NCBI RefSeq assembly: GCF_029633865.1
Contig: NC_079212.1
Span: forward strand, 87,594,986-87,658,985
Reading direction: 5' to 3'
DNA from: Lampris incognitus
Lineage: Eukaryota > Chordata > Actinopteri > Lampriformes > Lampridae
Length of the DNA stretch: 64,000 bases
Shown here: positions 9,810 to 20,932 of the stretch, in pieces
How the letters are laid out: each line of letters opens with the position of its first letter
Numbering within the stretch: the first letter of the stretch is position 1
The notes under the pieces: model-generated
Seen by the model: only the letters and a program-made list of their open reading frames with translations
Told to the model about the DNA's origin: nothing
Database searches by the model: none
Made by a program: the position numbers and the translations under genes

Positions 9810-10193
9810 ACCTTTGTTAAATTCAGCTGACAAGAAAATAGTGCACACAAACCTTAGATAGATTGAAACATATTTAACTTCATTTCAGTAGCCCCATTTT
9901 TTAGCCCACACCTTGAGATGAGCAATCACTATCTTAGTTTAGTAAACAATTGATGATTTGAGTTGGTAGCGAGTTCCAGTTTACTACAACAGAATTACAG
10001 TTGACCGAACATATTTTAGTTTAAAATGAACCAACAGTTTTGTTAAAGGACAAAGAATGAAAATATTGTAGATGGGACAATCTAATGTATAAATATTGAA
10101 TGTACTACAGTATAAAAATGAAATGTATCTTATTTTTTATTTTATTGTGATTAAACAGCTTCTTTGAATACAGCCCTGTGTGTGTATCTCTCC

Positions 10194-10385
10194 TCACTGG
10201 CACAGGAGAGGCAGAAAGTACTCGAAAAAGTAAAGATCCAGCTTAGTTTTCATATTCTCCCATTCCCCATCCCTTGGGATCCGACGCCCGTTCTCTGCCC
10301 ATTTTTCGATGTCATTTGTGGTAAATGACGGTAGGTGCTCGAGGTTGGAAGTCCAAACCATGTTTGCTGCTGGCCCCGGCTGCAT
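10194..10385 (-). pseudogene. Possible remnant of second ISL2EU protein (N-terminal part only)
   Basis: A 63-residue minus-strand frame starts near the right inverted repeat and includes VWTSNLEHLPSFTTNDIEKW. This resembles the start of the second protein, with a SWIM-like finger and YqaJ-type nuclease, that I recall for ISL2EU elements. The resemblance is from memory and weak, and nothing of the SWIM or nuclease parts is present. If correct, the gene has been deleted internally. Confidence 0.3.
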
Positions 10386-10478
10386 TGATTTCCGATTGAG
10401 TAAGAAGGGGGCGTGGCTAAATTCCCACCACTTGGTTTTTTAAAAATCCAAGATGGCCACGGCGTGAAATGGGCGTAT

Positions 10479-10647
10479 GGCTATCGGACAGTCACGCTTC
10501 GCCGGAAGTGATCTCACCGGGCTGGACCCGACTGCGTTACTATGGAAACTTCAAACGCGTTCCCTCTCATGCTAGGCTAGTTAGCAAAACACTCCCATTA
10601 CTAGCAAACAGTCAGAAATAACGTTAACGTTACTGGTAACACTAACA
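10479..10647 (+). promoter_or_regulatory. Likely TATA-less promoter and 5' leader of the CARF-MULE gene
   Basis: The segment between the ISL2EU right end and the first ATG is moderately CpG-rich and carries an ETS-type site GCCGGAAGTG (10501-10510). There is no TATA box. About 34 bp at its left edge (10477-10510) match 29871-29904 in reverse complement with two differences, so part of it belongs to a repeat. Confidence 0.4.
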
Positions 10648-13600
10648 ATGGAGAGCAACGCTGGTTACTCCCAGCGTTTCAATGCATATTGCTCATTTGA
10701 GTCTAATCTTAGACAGTATGAAGTTGACACCACATCAAAGTTCATAGTCCAAAGGAAGGACAAAGATTTTGGTGTTTACCATACGATTACTGGTGAGTTT
10801 GCGGTCACTTGTTTTAGTACGGACGTTAACGTTAGCTAGCTAGCGTTAGCTAACGTTAGTAGCGTAAAGTTAGTAGTAAACGTTATCGATAGCTAGCGAA
10901 AGTTGTAACTTAACTTAAATTTGCCCGTAACGTTAACGCTGTCATGTTTTCCTAGTTGTCCGTAGCGTTAACGTAACGCTGGTTAACGTTTCCTGGTCAA
11001 TTACCTACACAGGAGGACTATTATCATCCTGTTGCACCGGCGCTAACGTTATATATGTGCTGGAAAAGTATTACGTTAACGTTATTTAAGGCTAGTAGAA
11101 GTAGATGTTGACAACAACAGACCAACTAACTAATGTCATCTGCTAACATTCATGTTACAGAGCCCCGGCCTGCTTGTTATCATGTCCATTGGGAGAGCAA
11201 GCATATCCCCCTCGATGGTACCCCGTACATTGTGGTAGGGAGGTAAGGGTATGACTGTCACCAGGGTCCAGACAAGGCATGAAAGGCACAAGAGTCGACA
11301 ACAAGAACTGGTTAGGGTTGCCACCTTGAGTTTGTCCAGAATCAGATCTGCTTTAGAAGGCTATAATATTTCCACTATTTCTCAACCTGGGTCCCATTTT
11401 TTTTCTATCTCTTTATCTAGCTACATGTGGTTTTGTCTTTATTTGATGCCTTCAATAACTAGCCAGGCTAATAATAATCTAATATCAAAATAAAAGTGCT
11501 GTTCAACCTCTGCTGGTAAAACCAGGAATAGCAGCTATACTCAAAATTTGTATTGACAGCATTTACAGAATAGCAGCTATTGAAACAAGCTTAGTGTGGG
11601 AAGAACTTCAGTCAGTTTGGCTGGTCCATAACTCCCGACAGGAGCTATTTCAAAAATTAAAAATGTCACCACTCATTTAATGTCAGGAAATAGGGCCCAG
11701 GTTGAAAAATAGTGGACATTTCCTTTAATCTTTTTAGTCAAGTCCTTGAAATAAACCTGAAAGTTGTCAGTTCACATCCAAATGCCCCACCCTAGTGTTC
11801 CCCATGTTATTTGTGTGCCATTTTTACAATGGAACCGGACAGGGTGTCAAATCCTTATGAAATCAATCATGTGATGTGAAAAGTTTTAGTAGTGTTATGT
11901 TCTGCTTATTTTCTAGCTGAATGACCACACGGACCACTTAGGTCTACATAAAGAGAGGAGACGCCTAGTCCAGGACCCACAATCTTGGGTGCCCAGCTGC
12001 CATCCTTGTGGTTCGTGTCACCAGATTTCCTGAATACAAGGTATTTTCTCATTGAGTTCTGCTAACTTTAATCAGTTATTTCCCCAAACATGTCTCCATT
12101 GGATCATATTTTGTGTTTTAGATTGATGAGGATTCTCCTAAATTGAGGAGGAAGAAGGCAGGAGAACTAAAGGTGGCCTTAGCAACCAACCAACCTGTAG
12201 TTCAGGAACAACAGTTCATTGGGTCCTTCCCCCCAGTTGAGGAGCATAGAAACCACCCTGTGACAGGAGAGGTCAGTTGGAATAATAGACCTTGTAAGCC
12301 ACATCCATTTTTGTGCTCCAACATGGCTGGTTATGGGCAGCTTACAGGTTTGGAAGTAGCTATACCATAACCAGCCGTACCGTAAGCATGTAGGAACACA
12401 AACATGGGCATAACTTACAAGGTCTATAGAGAGGCTAAGCGAAATAGGAAGTATGAGTGCCCCCTTGGGACCTAGGAAGTGAATTTTGCCATTTATTTTC
12501 TCATAGACGTTTTGCAAATTGTATATTAATGAGTCTCAAGCCTCAAACCAAGTCCATCTTTGCGGGGACTCAAGATCACAAGCCTGGTTGATATACACAC
12601 CAAAGGAATTGAATAATAAAAAGGAAGAAAAAGATTGTGTCTATGTTCTTTCTTTTTTTCCAATTCCTTCAACGACAGCATACATGGGCAACACCAAGCT
12701 TGTGATCTCAAGTCCCCACAATATATTGACTTGATCTGAGGCTTAGAACTCTTTCAAATAACTGTATAGAGTAGGTGTACAACCATTCCAAAAACCAGCG
12801 CTCGAACTATGTGGGGGTATGTAGGGGTCTGACCCCTATGAAAGCCCCCATGACCCCCATGAAAGCATTGAAACTCTAATTGGGGCTTTCCAAAAACTAC
12901 CCAAAAACCCCTATGAAGCTGAGTTTGTAGTTTGAGCCCTGCCAAAAACAATACACAAACTGTATTGTCAATCACTTTCCAGGCAGCTGAGGTTCGAGAG
13001 CCAGTCGACCCCAGGGTTGAAAGCCACATTGTCAAACTTGCCAAGGCTGGTGCCAGAAAGATCGGCGAAATCAGGCGGCATGTTTCAATCCTGGTCCAAG
13101 AGATGTTTAGGGGAGAGGCTCTTCCTCCCCCTACAAGGAGAAGGTTCTATCCCTTGGACAAGGACATTTGGAACATTTTGAGACGGGCAAAAGAGAGCAC
13201 ACGGAAATCAACAGTGGACCAAGTTAATCTGGAGGTAATCTAGCTGTTGGTAGATATTTTAGAATTATAGCAGTGTCCAATCAAAGACAAAGAACATCCA
13301 CTGATAGCAGCATTGGTTGCATATTTTAAACTTCGATGCTACTGAATATGCTACTGAATAGTGTAAGCATCTTACCTCATACCAGATACGTTTGAACATG
13401 GATGTCACATGTATGGAGCCGATATTCTTTTGCATATACAGTCAGTAGATAAGGATTGTTATATGAATTTACAGGGACTTGTTGAGAGCTGGACCTCACA
13501 GAGGGACTGCAGGATCTTCTACAGACCAAGTCAGGAAGACGATGACTCCTCCGCAAAACTTCTGTTCTGTCTGCAGACAGCATGGCAGATGGCTGTTGCT

Positions 13601-16600
13601 CTGCTACGGACAGCAGCTCTGTCTCCTCGATGCCACTTACCGCACATGCCGCTACTCAGTGCCCCTGTTCTTTCTATGTGTCCGTACAAATGTGCATTAC
13701 GCTGTTGTTGGAGTCTTTGTCACACAAACAGAAACAACAGCAGACATCAGAGAGGCCATTTCCATCTTCAGGGACTGGAACCCAGAATGGAACCCATCCC
13801 ATTTTATGGTGGACTTCTGCGAGGCAGAAATCGGTGCCCTGGAGATGGAGTTTCCAGGTAATAATTGTTGATAAGGAGATCTAGACTTGTACATTAATGT
13901 GAACTGATTTTTTTGTGCGTCTTCATGCCTGATACTTTGGTATGTCAGGTAAGGTAATGTTTTAAAATGTATGAATCTTTTCTTTCCAGAGTCCAAAGTC
14001 CTCCTTTGTGACTTTCACAGAGAAAAGGCTTGGGTAGAGTGGATGCGAAAAAAGGACAATGGCTGCGATGATGAGGTCCTCCCACTCCTCAGGCTGATCG
14101 CAGACTCGCCAACAGAGGAGGAATTTGCGCAGCGTTTCCAGATGCTCCAACAAACCAAAGGATGGCTGGAGAATGAGAGACTGAGGAGATGGTTCTCCAA
14201 CAAATGGCTGCCCCAGGCCAAGGTGAGCATATTTCCAAGCTTTTATATTTAGAAGCACTTGACCTTTTGTTACTTTCATATTAGTGGGTCGGGTTCCTTT
14301 GACACATATGGCTATACAGCAATGCCAAGCCTTACGTGCTGCCTTGCAGACAGACATTATTGTTACACTGTGTCTCAATGGGTTGTTTACAATGGGTTGT
14401 TTTACCCGACCTCGGATAAGCGGAAGAAGAAGTAAGTAAGTAAGAAAACTATATACATTTAAAGTAATCCTTTGGGTAATTAGATCATAGGCTGAAAGTG
14501 TCATGCTTACGTCATTAGTTTTAACATAAATATCTCTTCTTCATTGTCAGAGATGGGTCCGTGTCTTCAGAGGAGAAAGTCTGAGAGTGGCCAGCTACAC
14601 CAACAACGGTGTTGAAAGGCAGAATGAGACTCTGAAACACTCCTACTTGGATGGATACAAACACTGTAGTCTCAGTGAAATGCTGACAGTAGTTGTCACA
14701 GACTTCCTCCCAAGGGCATATCAGAAGTAAGTGAAAGGCCTGTGTACATTAAAGTCATTTAGAGATGTTATTGAAGTGAACGGTGTTACAATTAAAGCTA
14801 CATGTTGATTTTATGACGGAAAGGGGAAGTTCAGTTATCTCCAACCTGGTCCCTCATTACAGAAATTTTCTTACTTTCCTAATTCTAAATCCTATCACAT
14901 CTTACATACTAATAGAGATAAGTTAGGATTTTAGACATAGGAATAGGAAACCCTAGCCCTTGGGCTCTATCTCCATGTCTGCTTTTCTCTGAAACATGGA
15001 TGGGAAAAAAGACATCAGGTTGAAAAAAACTGAACTTCCCCTTTAATATTCACTATATGATTTATAGTTTGCACAAGTGTGGTTGTTCTGCCACTCGCTT
15101 AACATCTCATGACGGCGCAACATGTGCCAATATGATGCCAGACTCCCCTTGTGATTAGTTGATTTAAAAGTTATTCCCTAGCATAGTATATAACTCAGTT
15201 TTTTTATCATTGTCTTTCTTTTTCAAGGTACGTTGAGCTCAATGTTAAATTTTCGAGTGGGTACCGAAAGTACAACGACAAGCTGCCGTTGTTCCTGAGG
15301 GACAGGCCTCGTCTGGTTGTGGACCACATCATGAAGCGGTATCTCCAGGCCATGTCCTACCACCAGCAAGATGTCAGTGTGCACGAGGAAGGACTGTTCA
15401 CTGTGAAGAGTCAGAGGTCTGAAAGTCTCTACCACCTTTGTTTTGGGTCCCACTCCACGATGCCCTCCTGTACTTGCGAAGACTGGCAAAGAAATCTTCT
15501 GCCATGCAAGCACTTCTGTGCCGTCTTCCGTATGGTACCGGGGTGGGGTTGGGGAGAAACTAGGAGTCTCATACAGGGACAACCCCCTATTTTCCCTGGA
15601 TGTGGTTTGCATAGGGAGTTCCACTGACACCGAAGACCCCAGCTCTTCTCCGCCGCCCGTAACCAGAGAGACCGGAGACCCCAGCTCTTCTCCACCGCCC
15701 GTAACCAGAGAGATCGGAGACCCCAGCTCTACTCCACCGCCCGTGACCAGAGAGACCAGAAACCCCAGCTCTTCTCCACCGCCCGAGACCAGAGAGACCG
15801 GAGACCCCAGCTCTACTGAGATGACCAAACAGTCCAAAACCAAGAAAAGGCAGAAGTGTGGCAGCTTACTGCGTGAGATCTCAGACCTTGCATACCATCT
15901 GCAGGATGAGTCATTTCTGGACTCTGTGATTGGTCGCCTCACTGACCTTTTGGAGGATGTTAGGGCTCACACTCCTCACGACGAGACCCTTCCTCTGTCA
16001 TACACCCCACCATCTAAGAAGGCTAGACACCTGAAATCTCTCAGCATGGTCCCTAAAAAACATCCATTCTCAGGAAGGGTTGGTCGTCGGGCTGAAGCAA
16101 TGAGATCAAGTTCAAGTTTCAAGCTCACAAATCTGCCGCCCTCCACTCACTTGCCCTCTGACCATTCCCAGTCAACCACTACAGTTCAGTCATTGGTAAG
16201 TTTTATGACAGATAGTTATTAGAATTGTCTTAAAGGGATGTATAGATCATACATGCTGAAGGTTAATTATTTAGGAAGAAAGTGCACATTTTCTTACTTA
16301 TCTGCTGCACGACTAGACCAAAACAATAACACAGAGAGATGAAGAAGAAAGCAGAACCTAAGAAAAACTATATTATATTTTTACTTTTTGACTAGATGGT
16401 ACATTATAGTGGGATTTATGCCATCATTTAGTATGATTATTTTTTTAAATAACTGTATTTTATTTTTGAAGGGATAACCTGCATGGTATCCCTTTAATTA
16501 TTGTTCAAGTTAGATCTGATCATGTCATTTGACATGTTGTGATTGGTTGAGAGGAATTATATGAGAGCTGATATGCATTCCCTTGTTTGTCTTCTATCAG

Positions 16601-17662
16601 GCTGTAGCTGAGGGTGTGTTATCAAATATGCCTGCTTCTGTCTCATCACCTGATGTATATCAATCACAGACAACAGAAGCTACCACTGCTTTGTCACCCC
16701 TGAAGTCTATAAAGGTTAGTCTATTCATCAAATCTGTGTTATTTCCTTGTAATTTCCTTGTACTGTATGTTATAAGTTCTCTAAATGCTACACTCTTGAG
16801 CAATCTTAAATGCAAAGCTTGACCCTAACCCGAGTGTGTTGTGCACCTTCTTCCCTCAAGAGTGTTGAAACGGTTGGGACGGTGGCAGTGGGCTTTCCCC
16901 AGTACAGGTCAATCATCCCCCTAACCTCCCAGCCTAATGTGCAGCGGATCCAGGTTCCTGGTTCTGGGTTCCAATACATCCAACTTCTCACCACCTCCAC
17001 TGGCGGCAGCATACAGCACACTGGCAGCCTTGAGTCAAACGCATCCTCTAAGCAACCAGGTAATGCCTAAACCAGTGATTCTCAATCTTTTCGAGTTGTG
17101 TACCCCTAGCATATTCTGAACAGTCCTGGAGTACCCACAGCCCTGCCTCGAGTACCCCCCTTCTGGTCTAAAAAATAATAAGCTTTATACATGTGATAAT
17201 AAAACAACAAAAAATACCACATTTAAATGATTGGTTTGCAATTAGGTTTGGCCCAGACAAATGTAGTTGAACTGTAGTTGTAGCCTGTAAAAAGGGTGAA
17301 CATAATGAGCCCAAACATGTCACTTTTGACTATTACTTTAAATAATAGATGAATGAAAGCTTTCCCAAGTACCCCCTGCAATTCCACCAGGTACCCCTAT
17401 GGGTACACGTACCCCAGTTTGAGTATCACTGGCCTAAACCATAACCTGTGGCACCAGCCTTGCCCCTAACCCCTTGATTCTAGCCCTGAACCTAACTCCT
17501 GACCTGATGTGTGTCTTCCTAAAGCTAAGAACGTAGTGGTGAACACAGGAGCGATCAGGATGTCGATCCCCATCATTCCCGCACGGACCACGAAGCAGGT
17601 GGCCTCGCCCTCTCTAACACACACACACATGCACACACTTACACTTCCACACACACACACAT

Positions 17663-17700
<38 letters not shown>

Positions 17701-18916
17701 AAACACACAAATGCATGCACATATATTCAAGCAACATTAAAAGCAGGATGCTGAAGTTATTTGAACATCATACATCATTTTAAAAAGATTTTGAAACAAA
17801 TGCCAAATGGTGTTCTTGGTTTTTAATCTGATTGATCAATTAGTCAAAAAAGTAATATAGAGATTCATCAAATATTAAAATGATTGTTAGTTGCAGCCCT
17901 CACACTGGCTTTGGTGCACAGGGCAAACAGCCAAAAAACAAGGATGTTTCATGCATTGTGTACTTTACGATTTCTTCCTTTTCATTCATTCATTAGGTCG
18001 TCCTCAGACGAATAAGCCTATACCATCTACATAATAACTCCCTGAACGTTGCTGTTATGTCTTTTGTCATCCCAGGCAGTCCCTAAGCCGCTGATGTTGG
18101 CTGCCCAGGTGGTGAACACCAGCCAAAGTGAGAAGCATCTCATAATGCCTACCACGTCACATACCCTGCCAAACCGCAGCAAACAGCCTCTCAGCACTGT
18201 GCTTACCGCCACCCCTGGGAGGGGCAACATGAGCTACCCTGTCCTCTCCACGCAGTATATCACACAGGTATGTCAGTCTCTGATACACAGATATGGCACT
18301 CTGGCACCGTTATAGCACTCTGCCCTCATTCACCTGGTCAGTCTCTCAGCCTCCTGGGATCTCACAAGAATTGTAACCAAACATTGGTAGCCAATGCATC
18401 CACATCTAAATGTTTAATAAGTACAAAATCTAAGCTTGGGTGCCCAGCTGCCATCCTTGTGGTTCAAGGTTACTATTGAGCATGGACCCCTCACCGCCCT
18501 AAGGGACCTGTCCCTAAAAGAAAAGGTTTGGCCGTGAGGAGTTGTGCCCGCATATTAAAACTTGCACATTGTTAAGTCTGCCAACTTCCCATTGGTGAAC
18601 TCGGCTGAGGATGACCAAGAAGTAGTTGGGCAAGAAGTAGCTGGGCAAGAATAAGTTTTTTAATGTATATTGCGTATATTGTAACATTATGGGCAGTATG
18701 TCCATTGTCCACTGTACGGAGAAGGCGGAGAGTGGTCTGACTTGCCTAAAAGGACTGGTCTTTCTCTTTCAGGGAACCCATGACGTTGTGGTGTTGAACC
18801 AAACAAGCAACCCAGTCTACCAGGCCCTAAACCCTCACCAAGACACCGCCTACCAGGCCCTAAACCCTCACCAAGACACCGCCTACCAGGCCCTGAACCC
18901 CCAGACTAGATCCTAA
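10648..18916 (+). CDS. CARF/ALS2CR8-like domain - MULE transposase - SWIM finger gene, 14 exons, frame-broken
   Basis: Exons read as 10648-10792, 11161-11242, 11917-12040, 12122-12271, 12983-13234, 13475-13857, 13990-14222, 14551-14726, 15228-16195, 16601-16714, 16861-17059, 17525-17598, 18076-18267 and 18773-18916, all with GT-AG borders. Exons 1-5 resemble the calcium-responsive factor domain (IPLDGTPYIVV, GCPAAILVVRVTRFPEYK, VDPRVESHIVKLAKAGARK). Exons 6-9 form a Mutator-like DDE domain: LCLLDATYRT, HFMVDFCEAEIGALE and NNGVERQNETLKH hold the D, D and E. A SWIM finger CTCEDWQRNLLPCKH follows. Exons 9-14 are a low-complexity tail. Exons 3 (about 11975), 6 (about 13586) and 9 (about 15550) need one-base corrections to stay in frame. 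It is either a recent pseudogene or an intact gene with assembly indels. It may be a domesticated or old transposase; cellular role unknown. Confidence 0.75.
11366..11725. mobile_element. Non-autonomous element with inverted ends (MITE), intron 2
   Basis: The left end (TTTCCACTATTTCTCAACC) recurs inverted at 11693-11723, with a few differences. No ORF lies between. The target duplication is unclear. Confidence 0.55.
12286..12426. mobile_element. Short palindromic MITE, intron 4
   Basis: Ends are perfect inverted copies of TAGACCTTGTAAG. A second inner pair, GGCTGGTTATGG / CCATAACCAGCC, allows the whole 141 bp to fold into a hairpin. It begins 14 bp after the exon 4 donor. Confidence 0.65.
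12529..12755. mobile_element. Inverted-repeat element next to the palindromic MITE, intron 4
   Basis: The left arm (GAGTCTCAAGCCTCAAACC...GGGGACTCAAGATCACAAGC) pairs with a right arm at about 12696-12755. It is diverged, with no ORF. It may be one half of a larger composite with 12286-12426. Confidence 0.5.
14820..15044. mobile_element. MITE with AAAGGGGAAGTTCAG ends, intron 8
   Basis: The 15-bp end AAAGGGGAAGTTCAG is repeated inverted at 15030-15044. The interior has no coding signal. The subterminal CCAACCTGG / TTCAACCTG similarity suggests kinship with the intron 2 element. Confidence 0.6.
15637..15812 (+). repeat. 42-bp coding minisatellite in exon 9
   Basis: About four units of 42 bp encode a repeated 14-residue serine/proline-rich module (DPSSSPPPVTRETG with variants) just after the SWIM finger. 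The unit is a multiple of three, so copy-number change keeps the frame. Confidence 0.85.
16230..16497. mobile_element. MITE-like inverted-end element, intron 9
   Basis: The 10-bp end TTAAAGGGAT recurs inverted at 16488-16497. There is no ORF, and the ends are short, so the call is tentative. Confidence 0.4.
17073..17431. mobile_element. Non-autonomous hAT (Charlie-like) element, intron 11
   Basis: Ends CAGTGATTCTCAA... and its inverted partner ...TTGAGTATCACTG define 359 bp. They are flanked by a perfect 8-bp target duplication GCCTAAAC (17065-17072 and 17432-17439), the hallmark of hAT insertion. A diverged piece of the same sequence lies near 20775-20830. The insertion starts 13 bp after the exon 11 splice donor. 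Confidence 0.85.
17622..17705. repeat. (CA)n microsatellite, intron 12
   Basis: Imperfect then pure CA repeats begin about 20 bp after the exon 12 donor. They open long shadow frames on both strands. Confidence 0.9.
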
Positions 18917-19734
18917 TGTGAGATTGTTTTGTGGTTCCTAGAGACATCCATGGGCCATTATCTATCAGGTAGCATCGCCTAAGAAATGTAGACCAATTTC
19001 AGTGGGTCATCACAGAAATGTGGAGATTATTTTTATAAGTTAATATAGCCTACAGTGCGACATACAACTATTAAGGGAAAAGTGCACAACTGGGAACTTC
19101 AAAAGTTTGGCTCAAAATCAGACAGGCTAGTTGGGAAAACTCCAGATCCTCTCAATAAACCACGGTGGGCCAGGTGCATGTATACGAAAGTGTCCCTGCT
19201 TTAGGATTTGAAAAAAAGGCACCCATCTCCTAGGGTGTACATTTCTTTTGAACACCAATAGTGGGGGTCCCCGCCCTCTGTGGGTCGCAGCTTGGAACCT
19301 TTGAGACCCCCTGGTCTAGAGGGTAGTCACTTTGATTGAAGCTTGCACCACTCAAGGGTGTTTTTGGCTGCATCTTGTGGCCTCAATTCAGTGTCAGTTT
19401 TATCTAGCGTCTGTCGTATTCTGCAAAAGAGAACCAATTTACCCATTAATCCCGAATACTGCTATAAAAATCATTGTAGAATTCAATACATGCAGTATGT
19501 AGTATCCACTAGGTAGTATAAAACCTTCAGTTCGAAAAGGGCCTGGCTCACTTGATATCACTCTGCCTGCCACCCACTCAGCTGCTCTGTATTCATCTAA
19601 TTACCCTAACAGCTGCCAAGCAAACTCCCTTGTTCATCCCCCATCAAGCAGAGACTTTTCTCAGGAGGATGGAATTCTCAATATCTCTGTTTATTTTAAT
19701 GCTTGTTAGAAATTGTTGAAGAGCAAAGATTACT

Positions 19735-20005
19735 CGAGGTCTGAGGGTTGGGCAAAATAACCCATGGTTAAATTTTATTGACTCATACAGGCTTGAAAAG
19801 CACTGAGTTTCCATAACTTGCCATCACTGGAAATTAAAAAGAGGCACAACAAAGTCAGTGTTTTTCATGCCTGTACTCGTAATTGTATAACCAAGGTTCC
19901 CTTTGAAACCGACAGCTAGGCTAGGGGAGGTTTAAGACCTTCGGCTTTGTCTCGGGCCTCACAGCTCACATAGCCATGGGTTATTTTCCCAACCCTTAGA
20001 CCTCT
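19735..20005. mobile_element. Foldback/MITE element
   Basis: A 32-33-bp left end (GAGGTCTGAGGGTTGGG...AATAACCCATGG) is repeated inverted at 19974-20005 with few differences. There is no ORF. Confidence 0.6.
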
Positions 20006-20447
20006 CATGATTTATCGCTTATAGAATTTATGTGAATTGTTATTTTAGATATTTTAAGAAGATACATTCAGTTTTGACAACTGCGTTGGATTACATTTGA
20101 TATTCGTTGATATTTGACAGTGTTCTATTGAGTGATTTACTTTTCACGTTGTTTTCAGGCTTGTTTGATGATTTTATTATAAAGTATTTATCGGCTAATG
20201 TTTAGCATATTTTAACCTCCAATTCATCGCAGGCAACTTTGTTCTTCTACCTGTTTTTGTTTGGTTAATTTATCCTAACTCATTTAATTATATTTTGTGA
20301 AAGGTTATGTCTTCTGATGATACAAAGTTTATTTCTAATTCCTAATAACCCCAAACATACTGTAGCCGTGTGGCAGCATTGGTTCATACTAACTTTATTT
20401 CTATTTTCCTGTTTTTTTCATTGTATGTGATATGGACCTATGTCTGA

Positions 20448-20453
20448 AATAAA
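20448..20453 (+). terminator. Polyadenylation signal AATAAA
   Basis: Canonical hexamer in an AT-rich setting, 1.5 kb after the CARF-MULE stop codon and before the second LTR element. Use is inferred. Confidence 0.4.
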
Positions 20454-20932
20454 GATTTATTATAATCTCATCCATCTTTATTATAACCCTGAGAACAACA
20501 TTGGGCTAAAACACTAGACTGTAATAGCCTTATCTGGGTATCTACCACTATCACCGAAGGAGGTAACTGATTCAGCCTATAATTCCCATTCATGAAACCG
20601 CTCATTTTTGTGAAGGTGAGTCTGGTGTCCCTACCAGGCACACAGTCACAAAAAATGGGCATTGTAGCAGATGCTGAAGGTATCATGAATGGGAAATAGG
20701 CTGAGTAGTGTTGCCTCCTTCAGTGATAGTCAGCTAACATAGGCTATCATAAAAAGTTAAAGAATTCCACTAATAGGCACATGAAAGCTTTCCCAAACAC
20801 CCCCTGCTATTCCACTAAGTACACCTAGCTTAAGCTGTGTTGGCTATCTGTTTTTAAACCATTAAAGTAAATATGTTATAGCTAACAATTATGTGGCGTC
20901 TTTCCTGTTCGTTTTCGCCTAACGTTAGCTAG

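Larger units (their letters stand above)
6634..10478 (+). mobile_element. ISL2EU-like (Harbinger-related, THAP-type) DNA transposon with long inverted repeats
   Basis: The left end (from about 6634) and right end (to about 10478) are inverted copies of each other over roughly 80 bp, starting ATACGCCCATTTCACGCCG. An AT dinucleotide at each edge may be the target duplication. Inside are a THAP-like first exon, an intron now holding a Tc1 transposon, a DDE transposase exon, and a short minus-strand remnant that may be the second protein of this class. Without the Tc1 insertion the element is about 2.2 kb. Confidence 0.8.
18917..20460 (+). other. Probable 3' UTR of the CARF-MULE gene
   Basis: No ORF or splice pattern was found after the TAA at 18914-18916. 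An AATAAA signal lies at 20448-20453. A foldback element occupies 19735-20005. Confidence 0.45.
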
